From Serratia marcescens (GTDB taxonomy: Bacteria > Pseudomonadota > Gammaproteobacteria > Enterobacterales > Enterobacteriaceae), in the NCBI RefSeq assembly GCF_006715005.1, contig NZ_VFMJ01000001.1:1736001-1800000 (forward strand): a stretch of 64,000 nucleotides of DNA, in the 5' to 3' direction. Shown here in pieces: positions 1 through 10,616 of the stretch (positions are counted from its first letter, which is position 1; every line of letters starts with the position of its first letter). The position numbers and the translations under genes are program-made. The notes beneath the pieces were generated by a model that ran no database searches, was not told where the DNA came from, and was given only the letters and a program-made list of their open reading frames with translations.

Positions 1-1146
1 GCGATCGCGGCTGGGATCGAGGCGGACGAAAGGTTCGAACACCCGTTCGCGCTCTTCCGGCGGGATGCCCGGCCCGTCATCCTCGACCTGCAAGCAGGCG
101 AGGTCGCCGTCAAACCACAGGCCCACACGCAGGCGCTGCTCGGAATAGCGCAGCGCGTTGTTGACCAGGTTGTCGAGCACGCGTTCCATCAGGCGCAGAT
201 CGACGCCGCCGAAGTCGCCGACGTGCGGGATATCGAGCTGGATGTCGCGTTCCTGATGAATAAGACGGATATCGTCGACCTTGTCCTCGAGCCACTTTGG
301 CAGATCGATGGGTTCAATGTTTAACGCAACCTGCGGACGGTCCAGACGGGCGTAGGTCAGCAGCTCGTCGATCAGCGACTCCAACTGGCCGATATCGCGG
401 TTCAGCGCCTGCTGCTCGCTGTCGGACAGGTTATCGCTCATTTCGAGCCGATAACGCAGGCGCACCAGCGGCGTCCGCAGCTCGTGGGCGATGCCGTCGA
501 TCAGCTGTTTCTTGCTGGCGATCAGGGTATTGACGTTGTCGGCCATCTGATTGAACGCCACGCCAAGCCGGCTCAGGCTGGAGGTGGGGTCAAAGTGGGT
601 ACGCTCATCCAGATGACCGGCGCCGAGGCGCTGGGCGGCGTTTTCCAGCTTGAGCAGGTCTTGCCAGTGCGGCCGCATCCATAGAAACACCGGCAGCGCC
701 AGCGACATGCCGATAAACACCAGCAACACCAGATCCAGCAGGCGCATCTGGTGCAGATAGAACAGATAAGGAATCGGGCCGACCACCAACACATAGTGGC
801 TGCGCGGAATGCGCTGCATAAAGGTGTATTGATCGTCGAGGGCGATGATCTCCCCCAGCCGCAGCCGCTTTTTCAGATCTTCGCTCAGTTCCTGTTTACC
901 GAGCGGCTCGATATGCAGTTTGAACGACAGGTTGAGATCCAGCGTGGCGATGGTCTTGTTCCAGTCCTTCAGCGGGATTTCGCGCAGCTCGCTGCGCATC
1001 AGGTACAGCGAGCTTTTCATCAAATCGTCCATCGACTGGCGGCCGGCGCGCTCGGCGGTCACCTTGTACACCAGGCCGACCAGCATCGCCATCACCAGAA
1101 AACAGACGAACAGCAACAGGAAGAACTGGACGAAAAGTTTTCTCAT
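1..1146 (-). CDS. rstB: Sensor histidine kinase RstB (partial, C-terminus cut by window edge)
   Basis: Membrane sensor kinase that phosphorylates RstA in the PhoPQ-linked RstBA two-component system. The 382 visible codons show an N-terminal membrane segment (about residues 8-28), a periplasmic loop, a second membrane segment (about 138-158), a HAMP-like linker, the phospho-acceptor motif IAHELRTPL with His221, an N-box (LDNLVNNALRY, about 332) and the DDGPGIP G1 box. The end of the ATPase domain lies outside the window. The ATG overlaps the rstA stop codon (ATGA), so the two genes are translationally coupled. Orientation and neighbours match E. coli rstAB-folM. Confidence 0.93.
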   Translation of the reverse strand, partial: MRKLFVQFFLLLFVCFLVMAMLVGLVYKVTAERAGRQSMDDLMKSSLYLMRSELREIPLKDWNKTIATLDLNLSFKLHIEPLGKQELSEDLKKRLRLGEIIALDDQYTFMQRIPRSHYVLVVGPIPYLFYLHQMRLLDLVLLVFIGMSLALPVFLWMRPHWQDLLKLENAAQRLGAGHLDERTHFDPTSSLSRLGVAFNQMADNVNTLIASKKQLIDGIAHELRTPLVRLRYRLEMSDNLSDSEQQALNRDIGQLESLIDELLTYARLDRPQVALNIEPIDLPKWLEDKVDDIRLIHQERDIQLDIPHVGDFGGVDLRLMERVLDNLVNNALRYSEQRLRVGLWFDGDLACLQVEDDGPGIPPEERERVFEPFVRLDPSRDR

Positions 1147-1868
1147 TGTTGCACCGATGCCCAGGCGTTAGGGGCGAACAGATAACCTTTATTGCGCACG
1201 GTCTTGATGCGGAACGGCTCCAGCGCATTGTCGTACAGTTTGCGGCGCAGGCGCGAGATTGCCACGTCGATGCTGCGATCCATGCCGTCGTAACTCACGC
1301 CGCGCAGGTTTTTCAGCAACGCCTCGCGATCCATGATCTGTCCGGCGTGGGTCGCCAGCTCCCACAGCAGATCGAAATCCGAGGTGGACAGAGTGACCGT
1401 TTCTTCGCCCAGCGTGACCTGGCGGTTGACCGGATCGATGCACAGCAGCCCAAAATGCAGCGCGTTGTGCTGGGTGAGCGGCTGAACCGACTCTTCTTTC
1501 GGCTGCTGGCTGTGTTGGCGCAGGTGCAAACGCAGGCGCGCCAGCAACACCGCCGGCGGCGTGGTTTTCAGGATATAGTCGTTGGCGCCCATCTCCAGCG
1601 ACAGGATATGGTTCATGTCGCTGTCGAGCGAGGTGAGCAGCACGATCGGGCCGGGGAAGGTGGGGCGCAGATCGCGGCACAGCGTCATGCCGTCTTTGCC
1701 GGGCAGCATGATGTCCAGCAGCACCAAATCGGGTTGCTCGCGCTCGATGCGCGCCTGCGCGCTGTCGCCGCGCGGCTCGATCAGCACCTCGATGTCGTGT
1801 TTGCCCAGATAGGCGGCGATCAGTTTGCCGACTTCAGGATCGTCTTCCACAAAAACAATTTTATGCAT
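1143..1868 (-). CDS. rstA: Response regulator RstA
   Basis: OmpR/PhoB-type DNA-binding response regulator of 241 aa. The receiver domain (1-115) carries the acidic pocket E8/D9/D10, the phospho-acceptor Asp52 in LVLLDIMLPGKDG and Lys101. A linker leads to the winged-helix effector domain (about 140-235), with SRLRRKLYDN in the recognition region and the terminal YLFAP. It is the first gene of the rstAB pair, with rstB overlapping by 4 bp downstream. In E. coli rstA transcription is activated by PhoP; I did not find a convincing PhoP box here. Confidence 0.95.
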   Translation of the reverse strand: MHKIVFVEDDPEVGKLIAAYLGKHDIEVLIEPRGDSAQARIEREQPDLVLLDIMLPGKDGMTLCRDLRPTFPGPIVLLTSLDSDMNHILSLEMGANDYILKTTPPAVLLARLRLHLRQHSQQPKEESVQPLTQHNALHFGLLCIDPVNRQVTLGEETVTLSTSDFDLLWELATHAGQIMDREALLKNLRGVSYDGMDRSIDVAISRLRRKLYDNALEPFRIKTVRNKGYLFAPNAWASVQQ

Positions 1869-1943
1869 ATGCCCGTGTTTTAATAAGAAAAGCGGATTTC
1901 AGCATAGCGCGGCCTGCGAGGATGCGCCATGCGGATCTTTGCG

Positions 1944-2666
1944 TCAGCGCAGCGGCCGCCCGCCGTCGACGCCGTGGGTGCGGCCGGTCACGTAGCGGCT
2001 TTCCAGCAGATAGTTCACCAGATTGACCACCTCGCTCTCGCCCGGCGCGACCTTCATCAGCGACTTCGCCAGCGCCTGTTGGCGATAGGCTTCATCGTCG
2101 CCCGCATTGAAGATGATCAGCGCCGGCGCGATGGCGTTGACCTTGACCTCTGGCGCCAGCTTACGGGCGAACGATCGGGTCATATTGTCCAGCGCGGCCT
2201 TGCTGGCGGCGTAGGCGATGTGTTTGTCGCTGCCTTTTTCCACCACGTAGTCGGTCAGATGGATAATGTCCGCGCCTGCCTGGCCCTGGCCGGTCAGGCA
2301 GGATTCGAGCAGCTGGTTGAGCAAATAGGGCGTATAGACGTGAATTTGCAGCATCGCCGCCATTACCTGCTCCGGCGGCACCTCCGGCGACTCGGCTTGC
2401 CAGGCGCTGGCATTGTGTATCACCGCGCGCAGTTTGGGTGCCACTTGCCGTACCCGATCGGCGAAACGGTAGATGCCTTCGTGCGTGGAAAAATCGCCCT
2501 GAATGCAGCAGGCGCCCAAGGCTTTCAACTCGGCCATCGCCGGATATTCGCTGCGATAGGCGATGATGACGGGAACGCCGCGCTCGAGAAACGCTTTGGC
2601 GAGCGCCAGCCCGATGCGCCGCGCGCCGCCGGTAATCAGCACCGGGGCAGAGTTGGGGTGTTCCAT
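1944..2666 (-). CDS. folM: Dihydromonapterin reductase FolM
   Basis: Short-chain dehydrogenase of 240 aa that reduces dihydromonapterin to tetrahydromonapterin and has side activity as a dihydrofolate reductase; cytoplasmic, NADPH-dependent. The cofactor motif TGGARRIG (12-19) has the Arg pair favouring NADP. NAS at 85-87 and the catalytic Tyr152/Lys156 (YAASK) are present. The C-terminal VNAIAPALI and HGVDGGRPL are typical of FolM. As in E. coli it lies upstream of rstA on the same strand, but the E. coli gene ydgC between them is absent. The gap to rstA is 75 bp. Confidence 0.93.
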   Translation of the reverse strand: MEHPNSAPVLITGGARRIGLALAKAFLERGVPVIIAYRSEYPAMAELKALGACCIQGDFSTHEGIYRFADRVRQVAPKLRAVIHNASAWQAESPEVPPEQVMAAMLQIHVYTPYLLNQLLESCLTGQGQAGADIIHLTDYVVEKGSDKHIAYAASKAALDNMTRSFARKLAPEVKVNAIAPALIIFNAGDDEAYRQQALAKSLMKVAPGESEVVNLVNYLLESRYVTGRTHGVDGGRPLR

Positions 2667-2850
2667 TGATTAAAGCTCCTGGACAGACTGGCAAACAATA
2701 GGGGAATTATGCCATTATACGGCGGAAAGTCGTTAAAGCTTCGCATGATTATCCATTTCTGGATGTAAGATCCCCAATGCATTTCAGGTTGTCGCCCGGC
2801 GGCGGCTTGAAAGACCACGGGTTAACACTGGCCATGAGAGGAATGAGGGG

Positions 2851-3261
2851 ATGAACAGCAATCACCTTGCATCCATCGCGCGCAGTGAGAAAATCTGTTT
2901 CGACTACATGGATTTTCTGTCCGCATCGTGCAGGAAGCACTGGCGCTTTGTTGATGCTATTTATGGTGTGATGCCGATCTTCGGCATGGTGTTGAAATCG
3001 CGCGTGACCACGTCACAAACGCGCAAAGAGCAGTTGAAAGATCTGGCGCTGCAGGTGGTGTCAACGCAGGTTAGCGATGAAACCAATATCGTGCGCCTGA
3101 TTGACCTGGCGCAGCAGCAGGGCCTGACGGTATTTGATATTCAGTTGCCCTATGCGCTGGAGGCGCAACAGCTGGCGGCCATTCAGAAAGAGTGCGCGGA
3201 AGGCATCGCGATTGCCCTGGTGGGTGAGCGCATGACCGTCACCATTCCCCCTAAAAGCTGA
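2851..3261 (+). CDS. Hypothetical protein, 136 aa
   Basis: I do not recognise this protein. It is soluble, without signal peptide or clear membrane segment. The N-terminal half is rich in aromatic and basic residues (FDYMDF, CRKHWRFVDAIYG) and the C-terminal half is amphipathic (LIDLAQQQGLTVFDIQLPYALEAQQLAAIQ). The start has an AGGGG-type ribosome-binding site directly upstream. It is read divergently from folM and ends 23 bp before a 15-bp perfect inverted repeat (3285-3332). Codon use resembles the neighbours. It is not part of the E. coli version of this region, so it is an accessory insertion. Confidence 0.6.
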   Translation: MNSNHLASIARSEKICFDYMDFLSASCRKHWRFVDAIYGVMPIFGMVLKSRVTTSQTRKEQLKDLALQVVSTQVSDETNIVRLIDLAQQQGLTVFDIQLPYALEAQQLAAIQKECAEGIAIALVGERMTVTIPPKS

Positions 3262-3284
3262 CCGGGTGCATCGACCCGGCCGCC

Positions 3285-3332
3285 CGTTCATGGTTAGGCA
3301 ATTGACTGACCGCGATGGCCTAACCATGAACG
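3285..3332. repeat. 15-bp perfect inverted repeat with 18-nt spacer
   Basis: CGTTCATGGTTAGGC at 3285-3299 is exactly complementary to GCCTAACCATGAACG at 3318-3332. It lies between the 136-aa hypothetical gene and the convergent PNPOx-like gene. There is no T-run on either side, so it is not a classic intrinsic terminator. It could be a bidirectional mRNA-stabilising hairpin or a dispersed palindromic element. Confidence 0.85.
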
Positions 3333-3362
3333 TGAAACCCCATGCCGCGCAACGCTTGCCGT

Positions 3363-3758
3363 CTAAAGTCGGGTCCCGGCATTAGGACCGGAGCGCAGGG
3401 TATAAATACTGTCTATATGAATAAGCACCGCGTATTTCGGCGGTTTCATTCCATTTTTTTCTGCAAATGCCAGCGCCTCGTCAAACGGCTTGCCCGCCAG
3501 AAACAGTTCGGGCGTGCCGATGAAGCGGTAACCGTCCAGCGCCTCGCGATCGATGACCACAACGGCCATTTTCGATCCTTCCCTGATATTTTGCAGCGTC
3601 TGGCCACCGGTATTTTCGTTGTAAATCAGCGTACGGTCATCATAAAGGCGCAGAGAACGCTTGGGGCCGATATCGGGCACGCCATCCGGGCTGCTGGTTG
3701 CCTGCACAGGCAGCTGTTTGGCCAGCATTTTCTTCATGTCGTCATTCAATTCATTCAT
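3363..3758 (-). CDS. Pyridoxamine 5'-phosphate oxidase family (split-barrel flavin-binding) protein
   Basis: Small 131-aa protein of the PNPOx-like FMN-binding split-barrel fold. Supporting stretches are LPVQATSSPDGVPDIGPKRSLRLYDD (family-typical first strands), NIREGSKMAVVVID and YRFIGTPELFLAG. Members reduce or bind flavin or related cofactors; the substrate cannot be read. It lies 33 bp downstream of the TPR-like gene on the same strand and probably shares its transcript, which starts near a Fur-box-like sequence. That context suggests a role in iron-limited cells, but this is inference. Confidence 0.75.
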   Translation of the reverse strand: MNELNDDMKKMLAKQLPVQATSSPDGVPDIGPKRSLRLYDDRTLIYNENTGGQTLQNIREGSKMAVVVIDREALDGYRFIGTPELFLAGKPFDEALAFAEKNGMKPPKYAVLIHIDSIYTLRSGPNAGTRL

Positions 3759-3791
3759 TGGCAGATTACCCCTCAGGTCGTGATGTCGTTG

Positions 3792-4277
3792 TTAATGCAC
3801 GGTGGCGGAATGGTTTGCCGCAGGTGCGCAGACGCCGGTTTCCGGCTGTTTATGTTCGCGCAGCACCTGCAGCGTCTCTATTCGGAAACGCAGCAGGTGC
3901 CGCTCGGCGATCTGCTGCATCTGTTCGCACAGCGAGGTATCGTCCATCACCTGCTCAATGGCGAGCCGGGCCTGATGCACGTGCGGCTCAACGCCGCGCA
4001 GGGGCTTTTGCCGCAGGCGTAGATGGGTCATGTTGTTGAACGTGACGATCAGCGCGGCAAGGGCTGATTCGAAAATATTCAGCGCTTCAAATCTGGCGGC
4101 ATAGTCCGCATTCAGCCAGGGTTTCTCGGCGAGGATCGCCTGAGCGAGTTCCAGCGCCTGCTGATAGTGCGTCATTGCCAGGCGATCGCGTTGCTGATTG
4201 AACGCCGTGTTGCCTTCGGCGATCGACGTTTCCCAGGCGGCAAACAAGGGTAATGCGTGCAGCAGTTTTTCAGCCAT
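3792..4277 (-). CDS. TPR-like / DUF2753-like protein of unknown function
   Basis: 161-aa soluble helical protein. Its middle reads as one tetratricopeptide-like unit (GNTAFNQQRDRLAMTHYQQALELAQAIL, about 20-47) followed by a second helical block (VTFNNMTHLRLRQ). The overall pattern reminds me of the small gammaproteobacterial family DUF2753; that assignment is from memory and weak. I chose the ATG at 4277, which has GGAAGG upstream; an in-frame ATG at 4346 would add 23 residues. A Fur-box-like sequence lies about 90 bp upstream, and the PNPOx-like gene follows after 33 bp. Confidence 0.65.
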   Translation of the reverse strand: MAEKLLHALPLFAAWETSIAEGNTAFNQQRDRLAMTHYQQALELAQAILAEKPWLNADYAARFEALNIFESALAALIVTFNNMTHLRLRQKPLRGVEPHVHQARLAIEQVMDDTSLCEQMQQIAERHLLRFRIETLQVLREHKQPETGVCAPAANHSATVH

Positions 4278-4369
4278 GAAATGCCTTCCATTTTCAGTCT
4301 GTCCTAACAAGACCTCCTGATGTTTCCCATCGGAGGCCTCATCCATGTCCTGCCGGTGATGCTATAAAT

Positions 4370-4388
4370 GATAATGATAATTAATTGC
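4370..4388. promoter_or_regulatory. Fur-box-like operator
   Basis: The first twelve bases (GATAATGATAAT) match the 19-bp Fur consensus exactly, and three of the remaining seven also match (15 of 19 by eye). It lies upstream of the TPR-like/PNPOx-like pair, in an AT-rich stretch suited to a promoter. Confidence 0.65.
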
Positions 4389-4464
4389 ATTTGAAATCGC
4401 AAGCATGGCAATTGACCGATCAACAGCGGGGGGAGAGGTAAAAAAGAGGAAAGAAGGGTAACGA

Positions 4465-4489
4465 AATGCGGCTGACGGGCAGCCGCATT
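4465..4489 (-). terminator. Hairpin after the YdgI/ArcD-type antiporter gene
   Basis: AATGCGGCT (4465-4473) pairs with AGCCGCATT (4481-4489) around a 7-nt loop, 11 bp after the antiporter stop on the minus strand. The following minus-strand sequence is pyrimidine-rich, but a T-run only appears about 20 nt further on, so efficiency is uncertain. Confidence 0.5.
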
Positions 4490-4500
4490 AGCAGGCTATT

Positions 4501-5892
4501 TTAGTGCAACATAAACCAGCCGGCAGGCAGCGTGGCCACCAGCAGCAAGAAGATACTGCCTTTTTCCAGGCGATTCAGCAGATTGATATCCCGATGGCCA
4601 TGGCGGGCGTACATGAACACCAACAGGCCCGGCGCATACAGCAGCACCGACATCAGCAGGTGCATCAGCCCGGAAGCGTACAGCAGCCACAAGCCATAGA
4701 CGCAGGCGCCGGTTGCGGCAAAGATCAAGCGTTTGTCGCGGCGGCGGTATGCGACCTTAAACAGAAACGCGCCGACCAGGAAGTAAGGCACCAGGATCAT
4801 TTCTGATGCGATGGTCAACAGCGAGTTGTAGTTGCTGCCGGTCAACCAGATCAGTACCAGCGCCAGCTGCACCGCGATGTTGGTCAGCCACAGCGAAGAT
4901 GCTGGGGCGTGATGGCGATTCTGCTTGCCGAACACGCGCGGAAACGCGCCGTGCTGTGCGGCCAGCAGCGGCACTTCCGCCGCCATGATGGTCCAGCTCA
5001 GGTAGGCGCCGCAGACGGAAATGATCAGACCGGCGGCGATGATCACGTCCCCCCACGGGCCGATCAGTTCCACCATCAGCACCGCCATCGACGGGTTGCG
5101 CATGTCGGCCAGTTCGCTGCGCGGCACCACGCCCAGCGACAGCAGCGTGACCATCAGGTACACCGCCAGCGCCGACAGCACCGCCAGCATGGTGGCGCGG
5201 CCCACGTCTTTCTTATTGCGGGCGCGGGCGGAAACCACCACGGCGCCTTCCACGCCGATAAACACCCACAGGGTGATCAGCATTGTGTCCTTGACCTGTT
5301 CCCACACCGGCTTGCCGAGGGCGATACCTTTGAAATCCAGCGTGAACACGTCCATTTTGAAGGCGATCGCCGCCAAAACGGCGAACATCCCCAGCGGCAG
5401 CAGCTTGGCCAGGGTGGCGGCCAGATTGATGCTGGCCGCGGTTTGTACGCCCCGCAGCACCAGCGCATGCACGATCCACAGCAGGGCGGATTCGGCGATC
5501 AGCGCCTGCCAAGTATTGCCGTCACCGAGAATCACGTTGCCGCCGCGATCGGTGAAAATACTCAGCGCCGCGAACACGATCACCAGATACGAAACGTTGG
5601 CGATAACGGCGCACAGCCAGTAACCCCAGGCGGAGCAGAACCCCATCAGTTCGCCGAATCCCTCTTTGGCGTAGGTGAAGATGCCGCCGTCCAAATCCGG
5701 GCGCAGGCGCGTAAGCAGCAGCATGGCGAAGGCCAAAAACAGAATGCCGACGCCGGTGATCCCCCAACCCAGCAGCAACGCGGCGGGGCTGGCGACCTGC
5801 GCCATGTTTTGCGGCAGACTGAACACGCCGGCGCCCAGCATCGAGCTGAGCACCAAAGCGGTTAGCGCGGTAAGACCGAGTTTTTTTTCCAA
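4501..5892 (-). CDS. ydgI: Basic amino acid antiporter, YdgI/ArcD type
   Basis: 463-aa inner-membrane APC-superfamily transporter of the basic amino acid/polyamine antiporter group, probably arginine:ornithine exchange. The first membrane helix carries the substrate-binding SSMLGAGVFSLPQ motif. About twelve hydrophobic helices follow, with the conserved WVFIGVEGAVVVSARAR stretch in the middle and SLWLTNIAVQLALVLIW late. The position between ydgH and folM matches E. coli ydgI. No arginine deiminase genes (arcABC) adjoin it, so the arginine role is inferred from family only. Confidence 0.85.
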   Translation of the reverse strand: MEKKLGLTALTALVLSSMLGAGVFSLPQNMAQVASPAALLLGWGITGVGILFLAFAMLLLTRLRPDLDGGIFTYAKEGFGELMGFCSAWGYWLCAVIANVSYLVIVFAALSIFTDRGGNVILGDGNTWQALIAESALLWIVHALVLRGVQTAASINLAATLAKLLPLGMFAVLAAIAFKMDVFTLDFKGIALGKPVWEQVKDTMLITLWVFIGVEGAVVVSARARNKKDVGRATMLAVLSALAVYLMVTLLSLGVVPRSELADMRNPSMAVLMVELIGPWGDVIIAAGLIISVCGAYLSWTIMAAEVPLLAAQHGAFPRVFGKQNRHHAPASSLWLTNIAVQLALVLIWLTGSNYNSLLTIASEMILVPYFLVGAFLFKVAYRRRDKRLIFAATGACVYGLWLLYASGLMHLLMSVLLYAPGLLVFMYARHGHRDINLLNRLEKGSIFLLLVATLPAGWFMLH

Positions 5893-6084
5893 TGACGGAT
5901 CCTGAACGCAGAATAAACAACTGGAAGGGAACTGCTTGGCGGCAACAATGTATTAACAACCACTGAGCGAATAGACAATAGCCCTAAAAATTGGCGCAAA
6001 TTTTACGGAGGGATGATTAGAGATGCAATGATTGAATATGCGGAATTTACAAAAAACTATTCAACGTGCGATGAAAAAAGCGGC

Positions 6085-6114
6085 AATAAAAACGGGCAGC
6101 TCAAGGGCTGCCCG
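6085..6114 (-). terminator. Intrinsic terminator of ydgH
   Basis: CGGGCAGC/GCTGCCCG stem (6093-6100 and 6107-6114) with a 6-nt loop. Read on the minus strand it is followed directly by GTTTTTATT. It lies 23 bp after the ydgH stop codon. Confidence 0.88.
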
Positions 6115-6136
6115 ATGGTAAACCGAAAAGCGGGTT

Positions 6137-7087
6137 TTATTTGAACAGATCGGCGCTGACGGTCAGGTTGCCGCCGCTCTTGTTCTGCCACTGACGGGTA
6201 ACGTGGTAGTACTTGGCGCCTTTCTCGGCTGCGCGTTTCGCCACTTCGGTGGAGACATCGGTCATGCTGTTGAAGTGGCCGGTGAAGGTGACGGAATCGA
6301 ACGGCACCATCTGCGCGGCGGTCACGTTGTTCACTTCCTGGATCTTGGTGCCGTTAGGCAGCGTGACGGTATAGCGTTGGCCGGTAGAGGACTGGGTTTC
6401 GAAGAAACGGCCTACGTCGCGGCTTGGCGAACCGGAAGACGCGACGCCAGGGATTTCGACTTTCGCGGCAGCGGCGCCACCGGCGGCCAGCGCGGCGCGG
6501 CCGGCGTCAGAATCGGCCGGAATGGCATCCGGGCTCTGCACGCGGCGTTTTGGCGCATCGGCCTTATAGATGTAGGCGGTGACGAACTGGTTACCGCCGG
6601 AGTTGGCGTCAACCTGGCGCACGATGAAGAAGGATGCAGCGCCTTTTTTCTTCGCTTCTTTGGAGATGGCGTCGTTGATGTCCGGCTGGCTGCGGTAGAA
6701 ACCGCTGACGCTCACGGTATCGTAAGGCTCCAGCAGATAGGCTTCCTCTTTAGGCAGTTCGTTCACGCCGTTAAATACGCGGTATTTTGGTGTTTTGCTC
6801 ACTTCTGGCGCATCTTTATGATAAAGGTCTGCGGTGACGCGCCAGTTGCCGCCGTTGTTGCTGTTGTTGCTGTCCTGGATATAGAAGGAATCGGCACCCA
6901 GTTTGTCTGCACGGCGGGATACGGCGTCGACGGCTTCATTGATGGCATTGAAGCGGCCGGTAATCGTGATGCGATCAAACGGCTTCAGCGCCGCTGCTTT
7001 CTCAGGAGTTAACTCTTGCGCCGCATGAGCAGACAGCGTGGTGAGTGATAACAAGGCTGACGCGATGATCGTGGTCTTCAGCTTCAT
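6137..7087 (-). CDS. ydgH: Periplasmic DUF1471 protein YdgH
   Basis: 316-aa exported protein with a signal peptide (MKLKTTIIASALL..., cleavage after SAHA, about residue 22). Three repeats of the DUF1471 (YdgH/BhsA/McbA) domain lie at about 35-92, 118-177 and 260-316, each running from a PFD/PYD motif to a GGN motif (for example GGNWRVTADLY, GGNLTVSADLF). An Ala/Pro-rich linker (about 180-245) precedes the third repeat. Relatives are small stress and biofilm-related envelope proteins; the molecular role is not known. Length and domain number fit E. coli YdgH. It is monocistronic with its own terminator. Confidence 0.92.
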   Translation of the reverse strand: MKLKTTIIASALLSLTTLSAHAAQELTPEKAAALKPFDRITITGRFNAINEAVDAVSRRADKLGADSFYIQDSNNSNNGGNWRVTADLYHKDAPEVSKTPKYRVFNGVNELPKEEAYLLEPYDTVSVSGFYRSQPDINDAISKEAKKKGAASFFIVRQVDANSGGNQFVTAYIYKADAPKRRVQSPDAIPADSDAGRAALAAGGAAAAKVEIPGVASSGSPSRDVGRFFETQSSTGQRYTVTLPNGTKIQEVNNVTAAQMVPFDSVTFTGHFNSMTDVSTEVAKRAAEKGAKYYHVTRQWQNKSGGNLTVSADLFK

Positions 7088-9154
<2,067 letters not shown>

Positions 9155-9164
9155 GGGGTAGCAA

Positions 9165-10559
9165 ATGTCTGGAGGATTGGTTACAGCTGCATACATTGTT
9201 GCCGCTATTTTGTTTATTTTCAGCCTGGCGGGCCTGTCGCGTCATGAAACGTCGAAGCAGGGCAACCTGTTCGGCGTCGCCGGTATGGCGATCGCGCTGA
9301 TCGCCACCATTCTGGGGCCGGATTCCGGCAACGTCGGCTGGATCATCATTGCCATGATCATCGGCGGCTCGATCGGCGTCTATCTGGCCAAGAAGGTCGA
9401 GATGACCGAAATGCCGGAGCTGGTGGCGGTGCTGCACAGCTTCGTTGGCCTGGCTGCGGTGCTGGTCGGTTTCAACAGCTACCTGGATCACGGCGCGCCG
9501 ATGGAACCGGTGATGGCGAATATCCATCTGACCGAAGTGTTCCTCGGCATCTTTATCGGTGCGGTGACTTTCACCGGGTCGATCGTCGCCTTCGGTAAGC
9601 TGCGCGGCATCATCTCTTCCAAGCCGCTGATGCTGCCGAACCGCCACAAGCTGAATCTGGCGGCGCTGGTGATCTCGTTCCTGCTGCTGGTCGCGTTCGT
9701 GCGCGCCGACAGCGTGGGCTGGCAGGTGGTGACGCTGCTGCTGATGACGGCGATCGCACTGGCGTTCGGCTGGCATCTGGTGGCTTCGATCGGCGGCGCC
9801 GACATGCCGGTGGTGGTGTCGATGCTCAACTCCTATTCGGGGTGGGCGGCGGCCGCGGCGGGCTTCATGCTGAGCAACGATCTGCTGATCGTCACCGGCG
9901 CGCTGGTGGGCTCGTCGGGGGCGATCCTGTCTTACATTATGTGTAAGGCAATGAACCGCTCGTTTATCAGCGTGATCGCCGGCGGTTTCGGCAGTGACGG
10001 TTCGTCTACCGGCGATGCCGAAGAGATGGGCGAATACCGTGAAACCACGGCGGAAGAGGTAGCCGAGCAGCTGAAGAACTCCACCTCGGTGATCATCACC
10101 CCGGGTTACGGCATGGCGGTGGCGCAGGCGCAATATCCGGTGGCGGAAATCACCGAGAAACTGCGGGCGCGCGGCGTGAAGGTGCGCTTCGGCATTCACC
10201 CGGTCGCGGGGCGTTTGCCGGGCCACATGAACGTGCTGCTGGCGGAGGCTAAAGTGCCGTACGACGTGGTGCTGGAGATGGATGAAATCAACGAAGATTT
10301 CCCGGATACCGACACCGTGCTGGTGATCGGTGCCAACGACACGGTGAACCCGGCGGCACTGGAAGATCCGCGCAGCCCGATCGCCGGCATGCCGGTATTG
10401 GAAGTGTGGAAGGCGCAGAACGTGATCGCATTCAAACGCTCGATGAACACCGGCTACGCCGGCGTGCAGAACCCACTGTTCTTCAAGGAGAATACCCAAA
10501 TGCTGTTTGGCGATGCCAAAGACAGCGTGGAGGCGATTCTGCGGGCGTTGCAGAAGTAG
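9165..10559 (+). CDS. pntB: NAD(P) transhydrogenase subunit beta PntB
   Basis: 464-aa partner of PntA. The first about 260 residues are transmembrane helices of domain II. The C-terminal NADP-binding domain III starts near 285 and has [44 protein letters not shown] and the late [16 protein letters not shown] stretch, all typical of PntB. A strong intrinsic terminator shared with the convergent uspE follows 10 bp after the stop. Confidence 0.97.
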   Translation: MSGGLVTAAYIVAAILFIFSLAGLSRHETSKQGNLFGVAGMAIALIATILGPDSGNVGWIIIAMIIGGSIGVYLAKKVEMTEMPELVAVLHSFVGLAAVLVGFNSYLDHGAPMEPVMANIHLTEVFLGIFIGAVTFTGSIVAFGKLRGIISSKPLMLPNRHKLNLAALVISFLLLVAFVRADSVGWQVVTLLLMTAIALAFGWHLVASIGGADMPVVVSMLNSYSGWAAAAAGFMLSNDLLIVTGALVGSSGAILSYIMCKAMNRSFISVIAGGFGSDGSSTGDAEEMGEYRETTAEEVAEQLKNSTSVIITPGYGMAVAQAQYPVAEITEKLRARGVKVRFGIHPVAGRLPGHMNVLLAEAKVPYDVVLEMDEINEDFPDTDTVLVIGANDTVNPAALEDPRSPIAGMPVLEVWKAQNVIAFKRSMNTGYAGVQNPLFFKENTQMLFGDAKDSVEAILRALQK

Positions 10560-10568
10560 TTGAGCAAC

Positions 10569-10605
10569 CAAAAAAACGGGCCGCTTATTAGCGGCCCGTT
10601 TTTTT
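10569..10605. terminator. Bidirectional terminator between pntB and uspE
   Basis: ACGGGCCGC (10576-10584) pairs perfectly with GCGGCCCGT (10591-10599) across a TTATTA loop. The stem is flanked by an A-run on the left and a T-run on the right, so it can act for both pntAB and uspE. Confidence 0.93.
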
Positions 10606-10616
10606 ATGCGTGAAGG

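Noticed and set aside
4501-5892. Antiporter gene as part of an arginine deiminase operon
   Set aside because: No arcA, arcB or arcC gene is adjacent; the neighbours are those of E. coli ydgI.
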